This document shows, piece after piece, positions 1-6,084 of a stretch of DNA of 8,425 nucleotides; the stretch's first letter is position 1; every line of letters begins with the position of its first letter. A program made the translations under genes and the position numbers. Below the pieces are notes generated by a model, which worked only from the letters and a program-made list of their open reading frames with translations, had not been told where the DNA came from and ran no database searches. The stretch is from JBGMEA01 sp041447245 (GTDB lineage Bacteria > Bacillota > Clostridia > Eubacteriales > Anaerofustaceae): NCBI GenBank assembly GCA_041447245.1, contig JBGMEA010000014.1, positions 1 to 8,425 of the forward strand, written 5' to 3'.

Positions 1-50
1 ATGCAGAAGATTTCTACCTGTTCTCTTTGTTCCTGTTCTCGTTTCAGCAT
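1..50 (-). CDS. N-terminal fragment of a probable IS1182-like transposase (runs off left edge)
   Basis: Reading leftward from an ATG at 50, sixteen codons give MLKREQEQREQVEIFC, then the window ends. A ribosome binding site GAGGGTG (57-63) sits 6 nt upstream of the ATG. The short charged start followed by the 'REQVEI(V/F)C' pattern resembles, from memory, the N-termini of IS1182-family DDE transposases, which continue with 'IDELVP..HLLRKI'. The next two bases (AT) are compatible with the expected isoleucine. Only 16 residues are visible, so the family call is tentative. If correct, the region to its right, up to somewhere before 200, should contain the left end of the insertion sequence and its terminal inverted repeat, which I cannot delimit. 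Confidence 0.45.
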   Translation of the reverse strand, partial: MLKREQEQREQVEIFC

Positions 51-85
51 CTTTGTCACCCTCTTCTATTTTACCATCCCCATTC

Positions 86-114
86 AAAAAAATCCGCATA
101 TTTGCGGACTTTTT
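86..114. terminator. Bidirectional intrinsic terminator
   Basis: A perfect 6-bp stem TCCGCA (93-98) / TGCGGA (103-108) with a TATT loop is flanked by seven A on the left (86-92) and CTTTTT on the right (109-114). It therefore has a U-tract in either direction. On the minus strand it would end transcripts of the GntR-ABC operon, whose last gene stops at 200. It also lies just upstream of the leftward transposase-like gene and could block read-through into it. Confidence 0.75.
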
Positions 115-124
115 CGACAGTCTG

Positions 125-154
125 AAGAACTGTCTGATTCGACAGTTCTTTTTT
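125..154 (+). terminator. Strong hairpin with T-run, rightward terminator
   Basis: A perfect 10-bp stem AAGAACTGTC (125-134) / GACAGTTCTT (141-150) with a 6-nt loop is followed by a run of six T (149-154). This is a textbook terminator for rightward transcription. No rightward gene is recognised to its left inside the window. It may belong to the end of the suspected insertion sequence, where such hairpins insulate the element, or to a gene beyond the edge. Confidence 0.65.
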
Positions 155-199
155 ATCAACTAACCGCTCAAGAATAGCTTTTACTATTACTAATTGCTG

Positions 200-988
200 C
201 TATTCCAAATTCAATTTCTTGCTGAAAATATAGTTCGACAGGAAAAACGAACCGGCACTCATCAGCACGCACAGACCGAATACGATCCAAAATATCGTTT
301 GAGGGAACTGCGTCGGCATAACATCATTCTCAAAATACTGCATATTCGACATTCCCATTATCGCTATCGTGACCGTGGAAATCAGCTGCGTTGCAAGATA
401 CAGGATAATGTACCCCACGAAAGAACCCAACAGTTTATTCTTAAACAGGCTGCCGATGGAAATCGCGCCGTAAAACATCATGATGCCTGCAATCGTGCTA
501 ATGAGTATCATAAGGAACATTTCAAACCAAAACAGCCCGACAGAACCGAAATATTGCGGAATGTACTCATTGACCAGTTGCATGAATTGAGCAAAACTCG
601 CAAAACATCCTTTGGATAAGGTCATAATGCACACCGAAATCATAACCACAATCGTGCTGACAAATGTCCAGATCACCGAAGCGATTAATTTGCTTGTAAT
701 CAGCTCCCACGGCTTCACGGGAAGCGTGAACATGAGGTATCCCTCTTCTTTGACAAGGTTTTTATAAAACCGCTGCAATATTACAATCAGAGTAATGACA
801 AATATCCCGACAATCAACAAGACATATCCGGCCATTAAGATTCCGCCAATGATGGTAATGAATGTGCTGTCACTGTTGATGGCAAAAAACAATCGATTGA
901 GAATTGCAAGCAGCATCAGAGCCGCGTATAAAGGCAGAAATGTTCTTGCCGTTGCCTTAATTTCATATTTTAACAATTTTCCTAACAT
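200..988 (-). CDS. ABC transporter permease, six-helix, YtrC/D-like
   Basis: The 262-residue product is an integral membrane protein. Hydrophobic segments lie at roughly residues 17-37, 44-72, 102-124, 150-175, 187-210 and 228-250, giving six predicted helices. The N-terminus (MLGKLLKYEIKAT) and overall layout are typical of ABC-2-like permeases that partner YtrB-type ATPases in Firmicutes. The start at 988 is supported by GGGAGG 7 nt upstream. It overlaps the 3' end of the ATPase gene by 7 nt, so the two are probably translationally coupled and form one transporter at the cytoplasmic membrane. The gene is last in a GntR-regulator/ATPase/permease operon. Related operons in B. subtilis (ytr) respond to cell-wall-active compounds, but the substrate here cannot be read from sequence. 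Confidence 0.85.
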   Translation of the reverse strand: MLGKLLKYEIKATARTFLPLYAALMLLAILNRLFFAINSDSTFITIIGGILMAGYVLLIVGIFVITLIVILQRFYKNLVKEEGYLMFTLPVKPWELITSKLIASVIWTFVSTIVVMISVCIMTLSKGCFASFAQFMQLVNEYIPQYFGSVGLFWFEMFLMILISTIAGIMMFYGAISIGSLFKNKLLGSFVGYIILYLATQLISTVTIAIMGMSNMQYFENDVMPTQFPQTIFWIVFGLCVLMSAGSFFLSNYIFSKKLNLE

Positions 989-1680
989 TTGAAGACCTCC
1001 CTGAACAGCGAATCGACCGATTTTCCTTTATTTTCACGAATATCATCCACAGAGGATGCCAACGCAACCATTCCCTTCGAAAGAAAGATCACATCATCCA
1101 ATACACTTTCGATATCCGCGATCAAATGCGTCGATATTACAATTGATGCATTTTCATTGTAGTTTGTAATAATGGTATTCAAGATATAGTCTCTTGCTGC
1201 CGGATCCACTCCGGCAATCGGTTCGTCCAAAAGATACAAATCCGCATTTCGGCTCATCACCAAAATCAGCTGCACTTTTTCTTTTGTCCCTTTTGACATT
1301 GTTTTAAGGCGATCCATCGGATTGATCGAAAGCTTTGCAAGCATATCATAGGCTTTTTTCGGATCAAAGTTGTTGTAAAAATCCGTAAAAAATGAAATCA
1401 GATCGTTCACCTTCATCCAGTCATTCAGATACGTTTTATCAGGAAGATAGGCTACGGCATTTTTGCTCGCAACTCCCGGCATCTGTTCATTTATCAATAT
1501 CTCTCCTGCATTTGGCGTCAATAGTCCGTTTGCGAGTTTGATCAATGTGGACTTACCGCTCCCGTTCGGCCCAAGCAATCCGACAATTCTGCCGGACTGA
1601 ACCGAAAGATCGACATTGTAAAGCGCATTGATCGGGCCGTAAGATTTCGTAAGCCCTTTACATTCCAATACATTCGACAT
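982..1680 (-). CDS. ABC transporter ATP-binding protein (YtrB-like)
   Basis: This 232-residue protein is a complete nucleotide-binding domain that powers the downstream permease. Visible motifs are Walker A GPNGSGKST (37-45), a signature region MSKGTKEKVQL (128-138), Walker B LYLLDEP (148-154), a D-loop following at AGVDP, and the H-loop STH (H185). Two departures from the general ABC consensus are seen: the signature is SKGTK rather than LSGGQ, and the Q-loop position reads YLPDKTYL with no glutamine. I believe both are usual for this regulator-linked subfamily rather than signs of decay. The start codon directly abuts the stop of the GntR-like gene, and its ribosome binding site (AAAGGAG) lies inside that gene's last codons, indicating co-expression. 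Confidence 0.92.
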   Translation of the reverse strand: MSNVLECKGLTKSYGPINALYNVDLSVQSGRIVGLLGPNGSGKSTLIKLANGLLTPNAGEILINEQMPGVASKNAVAYLPDKTYLNDWMKVNDLISFFTDFYNNFDPKKAYDMLAKLSINPMDRLKTMSKGTKEKVQLILVMSRNADLYLLDEPIAGVDPAARDYILNTIITNYNENASIVISTHLIADIESVLDDVIFLSKGMVALASSVDDIRENKGKSVDSLFREVFKC

Positions 1681-2049
1681 CTAGTTCATCTCCTTTACCG
1701 CAGTTTCAATGATAGACAGTGTTTCATCCACACCATAACCCAAATCACTCATTTTCTCAAAAAAAGCCTGAATCATTTCTTTTGCCATTGATTCCTTCAT
1801 TTTTGCTATCATCCCCTCATCATCCGTAATAAATCGTCCGCTCGTCCGCGCGGTCTGCACAAGGTTCTCACGTTCCAGTTCCGCCAATGCCCGCTGCATT
1901 GTATTGGGATTGACCGCGGCTTCCGCAGCCATATCTCTGACGGACGGAAGCCTGGAACCGGCAGGATATACTCCTGTCAGTATTCTGAGTTTAATCTGTT
2001 CGATCAGCTGCGCATAAATCGGCCTGTCCGAATCCAGTTCCCATACCAT
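1681..2049 (-). CDS. GntR-family transcriptional regulator, YtrA-like
   Basis: A 122-residue DNA-binding repressor. Residues about 8-76 form a GntR winged helix-turn-helix, with the characteristic 'PIYAQLIEQI', 'GSRLPSVRDMA' and 'NPNTMQRALAELE' blocks. The remaining ~45 residues are short and helical, too small for a FadR, HutC or MocR effector domain, which places it in the YtrA subfamily. The ATG at 2049 follows AGGAGG with 7 nt spacing. It is the first gene of a three-gene operon with the ABC ATPase and permease. Its promoter is covered by a long perfect inverted repeat, so it most likely represses its own operon and releases it on a signal not identifiable here. Confidence 0.93.
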   Translation of the reverse strand: MVWELDSDRPIYAQLIEQIKLRILTGVYPAGSRLPSVRDMAAEAAVNPNTMQRALAELERENLVQTARTSGRFITDDEGMIAKMKESMAKEMIQAFFEKMSDLGYGVDETLSIIETAVKEMN

Positions 2050-2060
2050 ATGTTCCCCTC

Positions 2061-2098
2061 CTGTATTATTGTATTAATCTGTTAATACAATAATACAG
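2061..2098. promoter_or_regulatory. Perfect 38-bp palindromic operator of the GntR-ABC operon
   Basis: The left arm CTGTATTATTGTATTAA (2061-2077) and right arm TTAATACAATAATACAG (2082-2098) are exact reverse complements separated by 4 nt. It overlaps the -10 box and predicted transcription start of the operon promoter and ends against the AGGAGG ribosome binding site. The two nested TATTA/TAATA-type half-sites fit a dimeric GntR/YtrA-type repressor. Assignment to the adjacent regulator is inference from position. Confidence 0.85.
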
Positions 2099-2118
2099 TG
2101 TTTTATCGGGATTGTCAA
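2090..2118 (-). promoter_or_regulatory. Sigma-A promoter of the GntR-ABC operon
   Basis: On the minus strand, a consensus -35 TTGACA (2113-2118) and a -10 TATTAT (2090-2095) are separated by exactly 17 nt. The predicted start of transcription is near 2083, about 34 nt upstream of the GntR-like ATG. The -10 lies inside the palindrome arm, so a bound repressor would block RNA polymerase. Confidence 0.85.
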
Positions 2119-2156
2119 CGATAAATTTATTTTTATATAACAAAAGAATGAGAAAC

Positions 2157-2192
2157 AAAAAAACCGCATCATCAGAAATCTGCATCATGCGG
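2157..2192 (-). terminator. Terminator of birA
   Basis: An imperfect hairpin with outer stem CCGCAT (2164-2169) / ATGCGG (2187-2192) and inner AT/AT and CAG/CTG pairs is followed, in minus-strand direction, by a run of seven T (2157-2163). It lies about 80 nt beyond the birA stop and separates birA from the GntR operon promoter. Confidence 0.8.
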
Positions 2193-2269
2193 AAAAGAAT
2201 CATAGATTGCGGGCAACTCGACGAATAAGAATATCTCTGTTCTTTCGAACAATGATCTGCAGGCTCTGT

Positions 2270-3247
2270 TCAGATGATCGATTCGGGTAAACGGATACGA
2301 ACTTCCCCCGAGCGAAGCGTATCCGATGAACCGTCGCGATAGCGCACGATCAAAGAACCGTCCGCATCAATATCTTCCGCGACAGCATCTCTTGTTTCGC
2401 CGTTTTTTTCGAATTGAACCGTATTTCCCAGCACCATCGAAGCACCGCGGTAATACCTAAGCGCCGAAGAATAGTCTTCCTTATTGTAATACGCTTCAAA
2501 TCTGTTCCACACCTGTGCCACAATTTCATTAATATCGATCGGACGGGCGGTATGATGTTGCAGACAGGTTGCAACATGATTGATTTCCTCAGGAAAATCG
2601 GCAAAAAAAAGATTGATTCCAATCCCGAGAACAGCATACTCCAATTTCGCGGATTCCACTTCATACCCCGCCTCCGTCAGAATGCCGCATATTTTTTTAC
2701 GCCCGACATAGATGTCATTGACCCATTTTATTTTTGCGTTTAAATCAAACATCACGTTCAGCGTCTCACACACGGCCGAAGCAGCAAGGATCGTGATAAT
2801 CGGTGTTTTTTCGGCATTCATCTTCGGACGAAGGATCATGCTCATATAGATCCCTCCGCGTTGGGGCGAATAAAAACCTCGTCCCTGCCTTCCTTTTCCT
2901 GCAAACTGCCGATCCGCAAGAATCAGAGTTCCGTCGGGAGCGCCTTCTTTTGCGCGTTCTTTCGCAAGATTGTTTGTCGAGTCCACTTCTCTGACATATT
3001 CCAAAGTTCTCGCCAACACATCGGTTTTCAGCAAAGACTCTATTTTTTCGGGATCAATCATTTCGGCGGCATTGACGAGCAAATATCCTTTGTTGGTGAC
3101 AGCGTCAATTTGATACCCGTCTTTTCGCAACAGTTCGATATTTTTCCAGACGGCAGCTCTGCTGATTCCGAGCCGATTTGCCATAAATGTTCCGGAAACC
3201 GTTTTCGCACCAGATTGTTTCAATAATTCCAATATCTGCTCTTTCAT
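2270..3247 (-). CDS. birA: Bifunctional biotin--[acetyl-CoA-carboxylase] ligase / biotin repressor BirA
   Basis: The enzyme activates biotin to biotinyl-5'-AMP and attaches it to the carrier lysine of biotin-dependent carboxylases in the cytoplasm. With the N-terminal domain it can also act as a biotin-responsive repressor. From the ATG at 3247 the protein is 325 aa, the usual Bacillus BirA length. Residues 1-60 form a helix-turn-helix (MANRLGISRAAVWKNIELLRKDG, then a wing ending TNKGYLL). The ligase domain follows: DSTNN (89-93), biotinyl-AMP loop GKGRQGRGFYSP (117-128), KWVND (174-178) with the conserved catalytic-site lysine K174, and KKICGILTE (184-192). An SH3-like C-terminal domain covers about 272-325. 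The frame is open to a TTG at 3298, but that codon lies upstream of the predicted transcription start. GGAG 5 nt before the ATG at 3247 supports the shorter form. ATG 3265 is an alternative. Confidence 0.95.
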   Translation of the reverse strand: MKEQILELLKQSGAKTVSGTFMANRLGISRAAVWKNIELLRKDGYQIDAVTNKGYLLVNAAEMIDPEKIESLLKTDVLARTLEYVREVDSTNNLAKERAKEGAPDGTLILADRQFAGKGRQGRGFYSPQRGGIYMSMILRPKMNAEKTPIITILAASAVCETLNVMFDLNAKIKWVNDIYVGRKKICGILTEAGYEVESAKLEYAVLGIGINLFFADFPEEINHVATCLQHHTARPIDINEIVAQVWNRFEAYYNKEDYSSALRYYRGASMVLGNTVQFEKNGETRDAVAEDIDADGSLIVRYRDGSSDTLRSGEVRIRLPESII

Positions 3248-3277
3248 CTTCGCTCCGAATATCATTTTCTTTCTTTC

Positions 3278-3306
3278 ATCATAACGGTGACGGAGCAAAA
3301 TAGCAA
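3278..3306 (-). promoter_or_regulatory. Probable birA promoter
   Basis: On the minus strand, TTGCTA (3301-3306) and TATGAT (3278-3283) are separated by 17 nt, placing the transcription start near 3271. This excludes the TTG at 3298 as the birA start. It points away from the deoC promoter, so the two genes are divergent with separate promoters. No BirA-type biotin operator is evident nearby. Confidence 0.6.
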
Positions 3307-3335
3307 GCAGGAACCGATGCCGTCGGAAGAAAGGA

Positions 3336-3364
3336 TTGACTTTTTCGGTTTGCTGGGCTAAAGT
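3336..3364 (+). promoter_or_regulatory. Probable deoC promoter
   Basis: TTGACT (3336-3341) and TAAAGT (3359-3364) are separated by 17 nt. The predicted start is about 30 nt upstream of the deoC ATG at 3401. The -35 is close to consensus and the -10 matches four of six positions. Confidence 0.55.
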
Positions 3365-3400
3365 GAAGTCAGGAAAGAATCAGAGTAAAGGAGAATGATC

Positions 3401-4093
3401 ATGAAAAAATTAACGGCATTCGATGTCGCAAAAATGATTGACCATGCCATACTGAAACCGGATGCAACCAGAGCGGATGCGCAGGAGGGGTGCGATACCG
3501 CACGGAAGTATCATACGGCATCCGTTTGCGTAAAACCGAATGATGTGGCGTTTTGCGCCAAAATTCTCCAAGGGAGTGATGTTTTGGTCGGAACCGTGAC
3601 AGGATTTCCGCACGGAAACAGTGTTTCCAATGCAAAACTGTTCGAAGCGGACATCGCCATAAAAGAAGGGGCAAAGGAAATTGATATGGTTCTTCCGATC
3701 GGGCTGGTGCGTTCGGGAGAAAATGTTTATGTCAAAAAAGAAGTCGAAATGATGAAGAATCTCTGTCACAAACACGACGCTTTGTTAAAAATCATTTTTG
3801 AAACCTGCTATCTGACGAAAGAGCAGATCATCCTTTGCTGCAAAATCTGCAGTGATGTCGGAGTGGATTTTGTGAAAACATCCACAGGCTTCGGTACATA
3901 CGGAGCCAGAGCGGAAGATGTGAAACTGATGAGGCAAAACACACCCGAATACATCCAAGTGAAAGCATCGGGAGGCATCAGAACACTGGATGATTTCCTT
4001 GCCATGTACAAAGCGGGTGCCACCCGAATGGGAGCCAGCGCAACGGAAGCAATCGTTGAAGAAGCGATCGCGAGAGGCTTCAACAACATCTGA
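3401..4093 (+). CDS. deoC: Deoxyribose-phosphate aldolase
   Basis: DeoC cleaves 2-deoxy-D-ribose 5-phosphate to glyceraldehyde 3-phosphate and acetaldehyde in deoxynucleoside catabolism. The 230-residue class I aldolase barrel shows the Schiff-base lysine K159 in FVKTSTGF, the proton-relay aspartate D96 in EIDMVLPIG, and the second active-site lysine K188 in VKASGGIRT. The substrate-entry motif IDHAILKPDAT (13-23) is also present. Two in-frame ATGs exist, at 3395 and 3401. AAAGGAG (3387-3393) is only 1 nt from the first but 7 nt from the second, so 3401 is chosen. No other deo genes (phosphorylase, phosphopentomutase, DeoR) are adjacent. It stands alone between birA and acsA with its own promoter. 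The acetaldehyde product could feed acetyl-CoA metabolism, but a link to the nearby acsA is only suggestive. Confidence 0.96.
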   Translation: MKKLTAFDVAKMIDHAILKPDATRADAQEGCDTARKYHTASVCVKPNDVAFCAKILQGSDVLVGTVTGFPHGNSVSNAKLFEADIAIKEGAKEIDMVLPIGLVRSGENVYVKKEVEMMKNLCHKHDALLKIIFETCYLTKEQIILCCKICSDVGVDFVKTSTGFGTYGARAEDVKLMRQNTPEYIQVKASGGIRTLDDFLAMYKAGATRMGASATEAIVEEAIARGFNNI

Positions 4094-4203
4094 TCCTTTC
4101 GGCGACGTTTGCAAAACAAACTTCTTTCACTGATGCACCGACATCTTTGCCGTTCCATTTGAAGCGGTAAGCATATTTTGTATTGATTAACACAAACGGA
4201 CAC

Positions 4204-4238
4204 AAGCCCTCTCAACTGTTTTTGAGAGGGCTTCTTTT
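4204..4238 (+). terminator. Terminator between convergent deoC and acsA
   Basis: A perfect 12-bp stem AAGCCCTCTCAA (4204-4215) / TTGAGAGGGCTT (4222-4233) with a 6-nt loop is followed by CTTTT on the plus strand. The T-rich side favours termination of deoC transcripts, about 110 nt after the deoC stop. It lies only 4 nt past the acsA stop and may serve that gene less efficiently, since no T-tract follows on the minus strand. Confidence 0.85.
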
Positions 4239-5955
4239 AATCATCCATCGTTGAAAGGTCTCCGGTCGGCAGATTCAATTCCCACGCCTTCAATACCCGA
4301 CGCATAATTTTTCCGCTTCTTGTTTTCGGAAGCTTTTTGATAAACTGAATTTCCCGGGGAGCGGCATGCGCCGCAAGACTTGTTTTCACATGGAGTCTAA
4401 GCTCTTCTTCCAAATTTTTGCTGGGGGTGTAATTGTCTGCCAATACGACAAAAGCTTTGACGATTTCACCTCTGATCGCATCCGGTTTTCCGATGACCCC
4501 GGCTTCGTCCACTGCAGGATGCTCCAACAGGGAACTTTCGATTTCAAAAGGCCCGACTCGCTCTCCCGCAGTCATTATGACATCATCAACTCGCCCCTGG
4601 AACCAAAAATATCCATCTTCATCCATATAAGCGGAATCACCAGTCACATACCAATCGTTCGGCATAAAATAAGAACTGTATTTCCCCGGATTGTTCCAGA
4701 TGCCGCGCATCATGGAAGGCCATCCTTTGCGGATGGCAAGATTCCCCATTCTGTTCGACGGCAGTACATTTCCTTTATCGTCGACAATCGCAGCCTCTAC
4801 TCCGGGAATCGGCTTGCCCATCGATCCCGGTTTGATATCCATGCATGGATAATTACAAATCAGCTGTGCTCCTGTTTCTGTCATCCACCATGTATCGTGG
4901 ATACGGGCATGATAAACATTCATCCCCCAACGTACAATTTCGGGATTGAGCGGTTCTCCGACACTGAGTATATGCCTCAGCTCTGACAGATCGTATCGCT
5001 TTACAAGCGCATCACCCGCACTCATCAGCATCTGGAATGCCGTGGGAGCGCTGTACCAAACAGTCACTTTATATTTTTCCAACATTTCGTACCACTTCTC
5101 GGGATCAAAACGTCCGCCCATGACAACATTTGTCACTCCGTTGAGCCAAGGAGCGAATATCCCGTATGAGGTGCCAGTTACCCAGCCGGGATCGGCTGTA
5201 CACCAGTAAACATCATCATCCTTCAGATCCAAAACCCACTGCCCTGTCTGATAGTGCTGAATCATGGCATGGTGCACATGCAGGACACCTTTCGGTTTTC
5301 CCGTAGAACCTGATGTATAGTGAAGGATCATTCCGTCTTCTTTATCCATCCATTCTGTTTCAAATTCAGAACTCATCTGGTCGATATGTGCGTAGTAATC
5401 GATAAAGAATCCATCATCCGCCGACTCGTGCGACACCAGAATAATATGTTTCAGTTTCGGGAGCTGTTCGACGGGGACACGTGACAGCAATTCTTTTGTC
5501 GTAACCAAAACGCTTGCCTCACTGTCCTGCAGCCTGTCCATAACAGCAGTCTCCATAAAAGCCTCAAACAGCGGGCCGACAATCGCTCCGTTTTTTAACG
5601 CCCCCAAAAGCAGGAAATACAACTCGGGGCTTCTCGGCATGAACAAGAAAACACGATCCCCTTTTTTTACACCCGCTTTGTTCTTCAAAAGATTCGCCGC
5701 CTTGTTTGTAATCGTTTTCATATCGAAAAAAGTATATGATTCCTGTCTTGATTCATCTTCATACCACAATGCAATATGATCTTTGCGTTCCGATTCGGCA
5801 TGACGATCAATGGCTTCATAAGCAATATTTATCTTTCCTGTTTCTTTATATGAAAAACTGTTTTCCGTATCTTCCCATCTGAATGTACGATATGCATCAT
5901 TATAGTCTCTTAAATTGTGTATCGCTTCGTTTGCTTTGATTTTTTCTGTTCCCAT
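4237..5955 (-). CDS. acsA: Acetyl-CoA synthetase, AMP-forming
   Basis: AcsA converts acetate, ATP and CoA to acetyl-CoA through acetyl-AMP. The 572-residue protein equals the length of B. subtilis AcsA and has the ANL-superfamily motifs in order: P-loop YTSGSTGKPKG (213-223), WWMTETG (356-362), YVTGD (436-440), hinge region GRVDDVI (454-460) and the C-terminal KTRSGKIMRR with the catalytic lysine K549. In B. subtilis this same lysine, K549, is acetylated by AcuA to switch the enzyme off. The presence of acuA immediately upstream and divergent argues strongly for the same control. The start at 5955 is preceded by AAAGGGG. The nearby cre site suggests glucose repression through CcpA. A related medium- or short-chain acyl-CoA synthetase is possible, but the acuA neighbour and length favour acetate. 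Confidence 0.94.
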   Translation of the reverse strand: MGTEKIKANEAIHNLRDYNDAYRTFRWEDTENSFSYKETGKINIAYEAIDRHAESERKDHIALWYEDESRQESYTFFDMKTITNKAANLLKNKAGVKKGDRVFLFMPRSPELYFLLLGALKNGAIVGPLFEAFMETAVMDRLQDSEASVLVTTKELLSRVPVEQLPKLKHIILVSHESADDGFFIDYYAHIDQMSSEFETEWMDKEDGMILHYTSGSTGKPKGVLHVHHAMIQHYQTGQWVLDLKDDDVYWCTADPGWVTGTSYGIFAPWLNGVTNVVMGGRFDPEKWYEMLEKYKVTVWYSAPTAFQMLMSAGDALVKRYDLSELRHILSVGEPLNPEIVRWGMNVYHARIHDTWWMTETGAQLICNYPCMDIKPGSMGKPIPGVEAAIVDDKGNVLPSNRMGNLAIRKGWPSMMRGIWNNPGKYSSYFMPNDWYVTGDSAYMDEDGYFWFQGRVDDVIMTAGERVGPFEIESSLLEHPAVDEAGVIGKPDAIRGEIVKAFVVLADNYTPSKNLEEELRLHVKTSLAAHAAPREIQFIKKLPKTRSGKIMRRVLKAWELNLPTGDLSTMDD

Positions 5956-5982
5956 CCTGTTTCCCCTTTCTTTTTATTGGTG

Positions 5983-5993
5983 ATTATATTATC
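5983..5993 (-). promoter_or_regulatory. Probable -10 region of the acsA promoter
   Basis: On the minus strand, overlapping -10 candidates GATAAT (5988-5993) and TATAAT (5983-5988) lie 28-38 nt upstream of the acsA start. A weak -35-like TTGTTA lies 15 or 20 nt further upstream, neither being ideal spacing, so the exact -35 is uncertain. A weak -35 next to a cre site would be compatible with regulated expression. Confidence 0.45.
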
Positions 5994-6014
5994 ATATATG
6001 TGCTTGCATAACAA

Positions 6015-6028
6015 GGAAAACGTTATCA
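6015..6028 (+). promoter_or_regulatory. CcpA catabolite-responsive element (cre)
   Basis: GGAAAACGTTATCA matches the cre consensus TGWAANCGNTNWCA at every fixed position except the first (G for T). It lies in the gap between the divergent acsA and acuA, upstream of both. In B. subtilis the acsA and acuABC promoters are controlled by CcpA, so the site fits known biology. Which of the two promoters it affects cannot be told from sequence. Confidence 0.7.
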
Positions 6029-6084
6029 TTCACCATAATATATTTCGATATCGCTATAAAATTCCGGAATAACGGTGACGCACA

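Noticed and set aside
1..177. Rightward 58-codon open frame starting at base 1
   Set aside because: It runs straight through two strong terminator hairpins, has no visible ribosome binding site, and is antisense to the better-supported leftward transposase-like start.
194..619. Rightward 141-codon frame antisense to the ABC permease
   Set aside because: The opposite strand encodes a clear six-helix permease with a good start, and this frame has a basic, low-complexity composition typical of antisense shadows.
3248..3400. BirA-type biotin operator between birA and deoC
   Set aside because: I found no long interrupted palindrome resembling known BirA sites in this gap or elsewhere in the window.
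4107..4121. Small hairpin GTTTG/CAAAC followed by TTCTTT after deoC
   Set aside because: The 5-bp A/T-rich stem is too weak to call, and a much stronger terminator lies at 4204-4233.
3808..4215. Leftward 135-codon frame antisense to deoC
   Set aside because: It overlaps the catalytic part of deoC on the other strand, shows no family resemblance and begins inside a terminator hairpin.
4366..4986. Rightward 206-codon frame inside acsA
   Set aside because: It is antisense to conserved acetyl-CoA synthetase motifs and has no independent start signals or recognisable domains.
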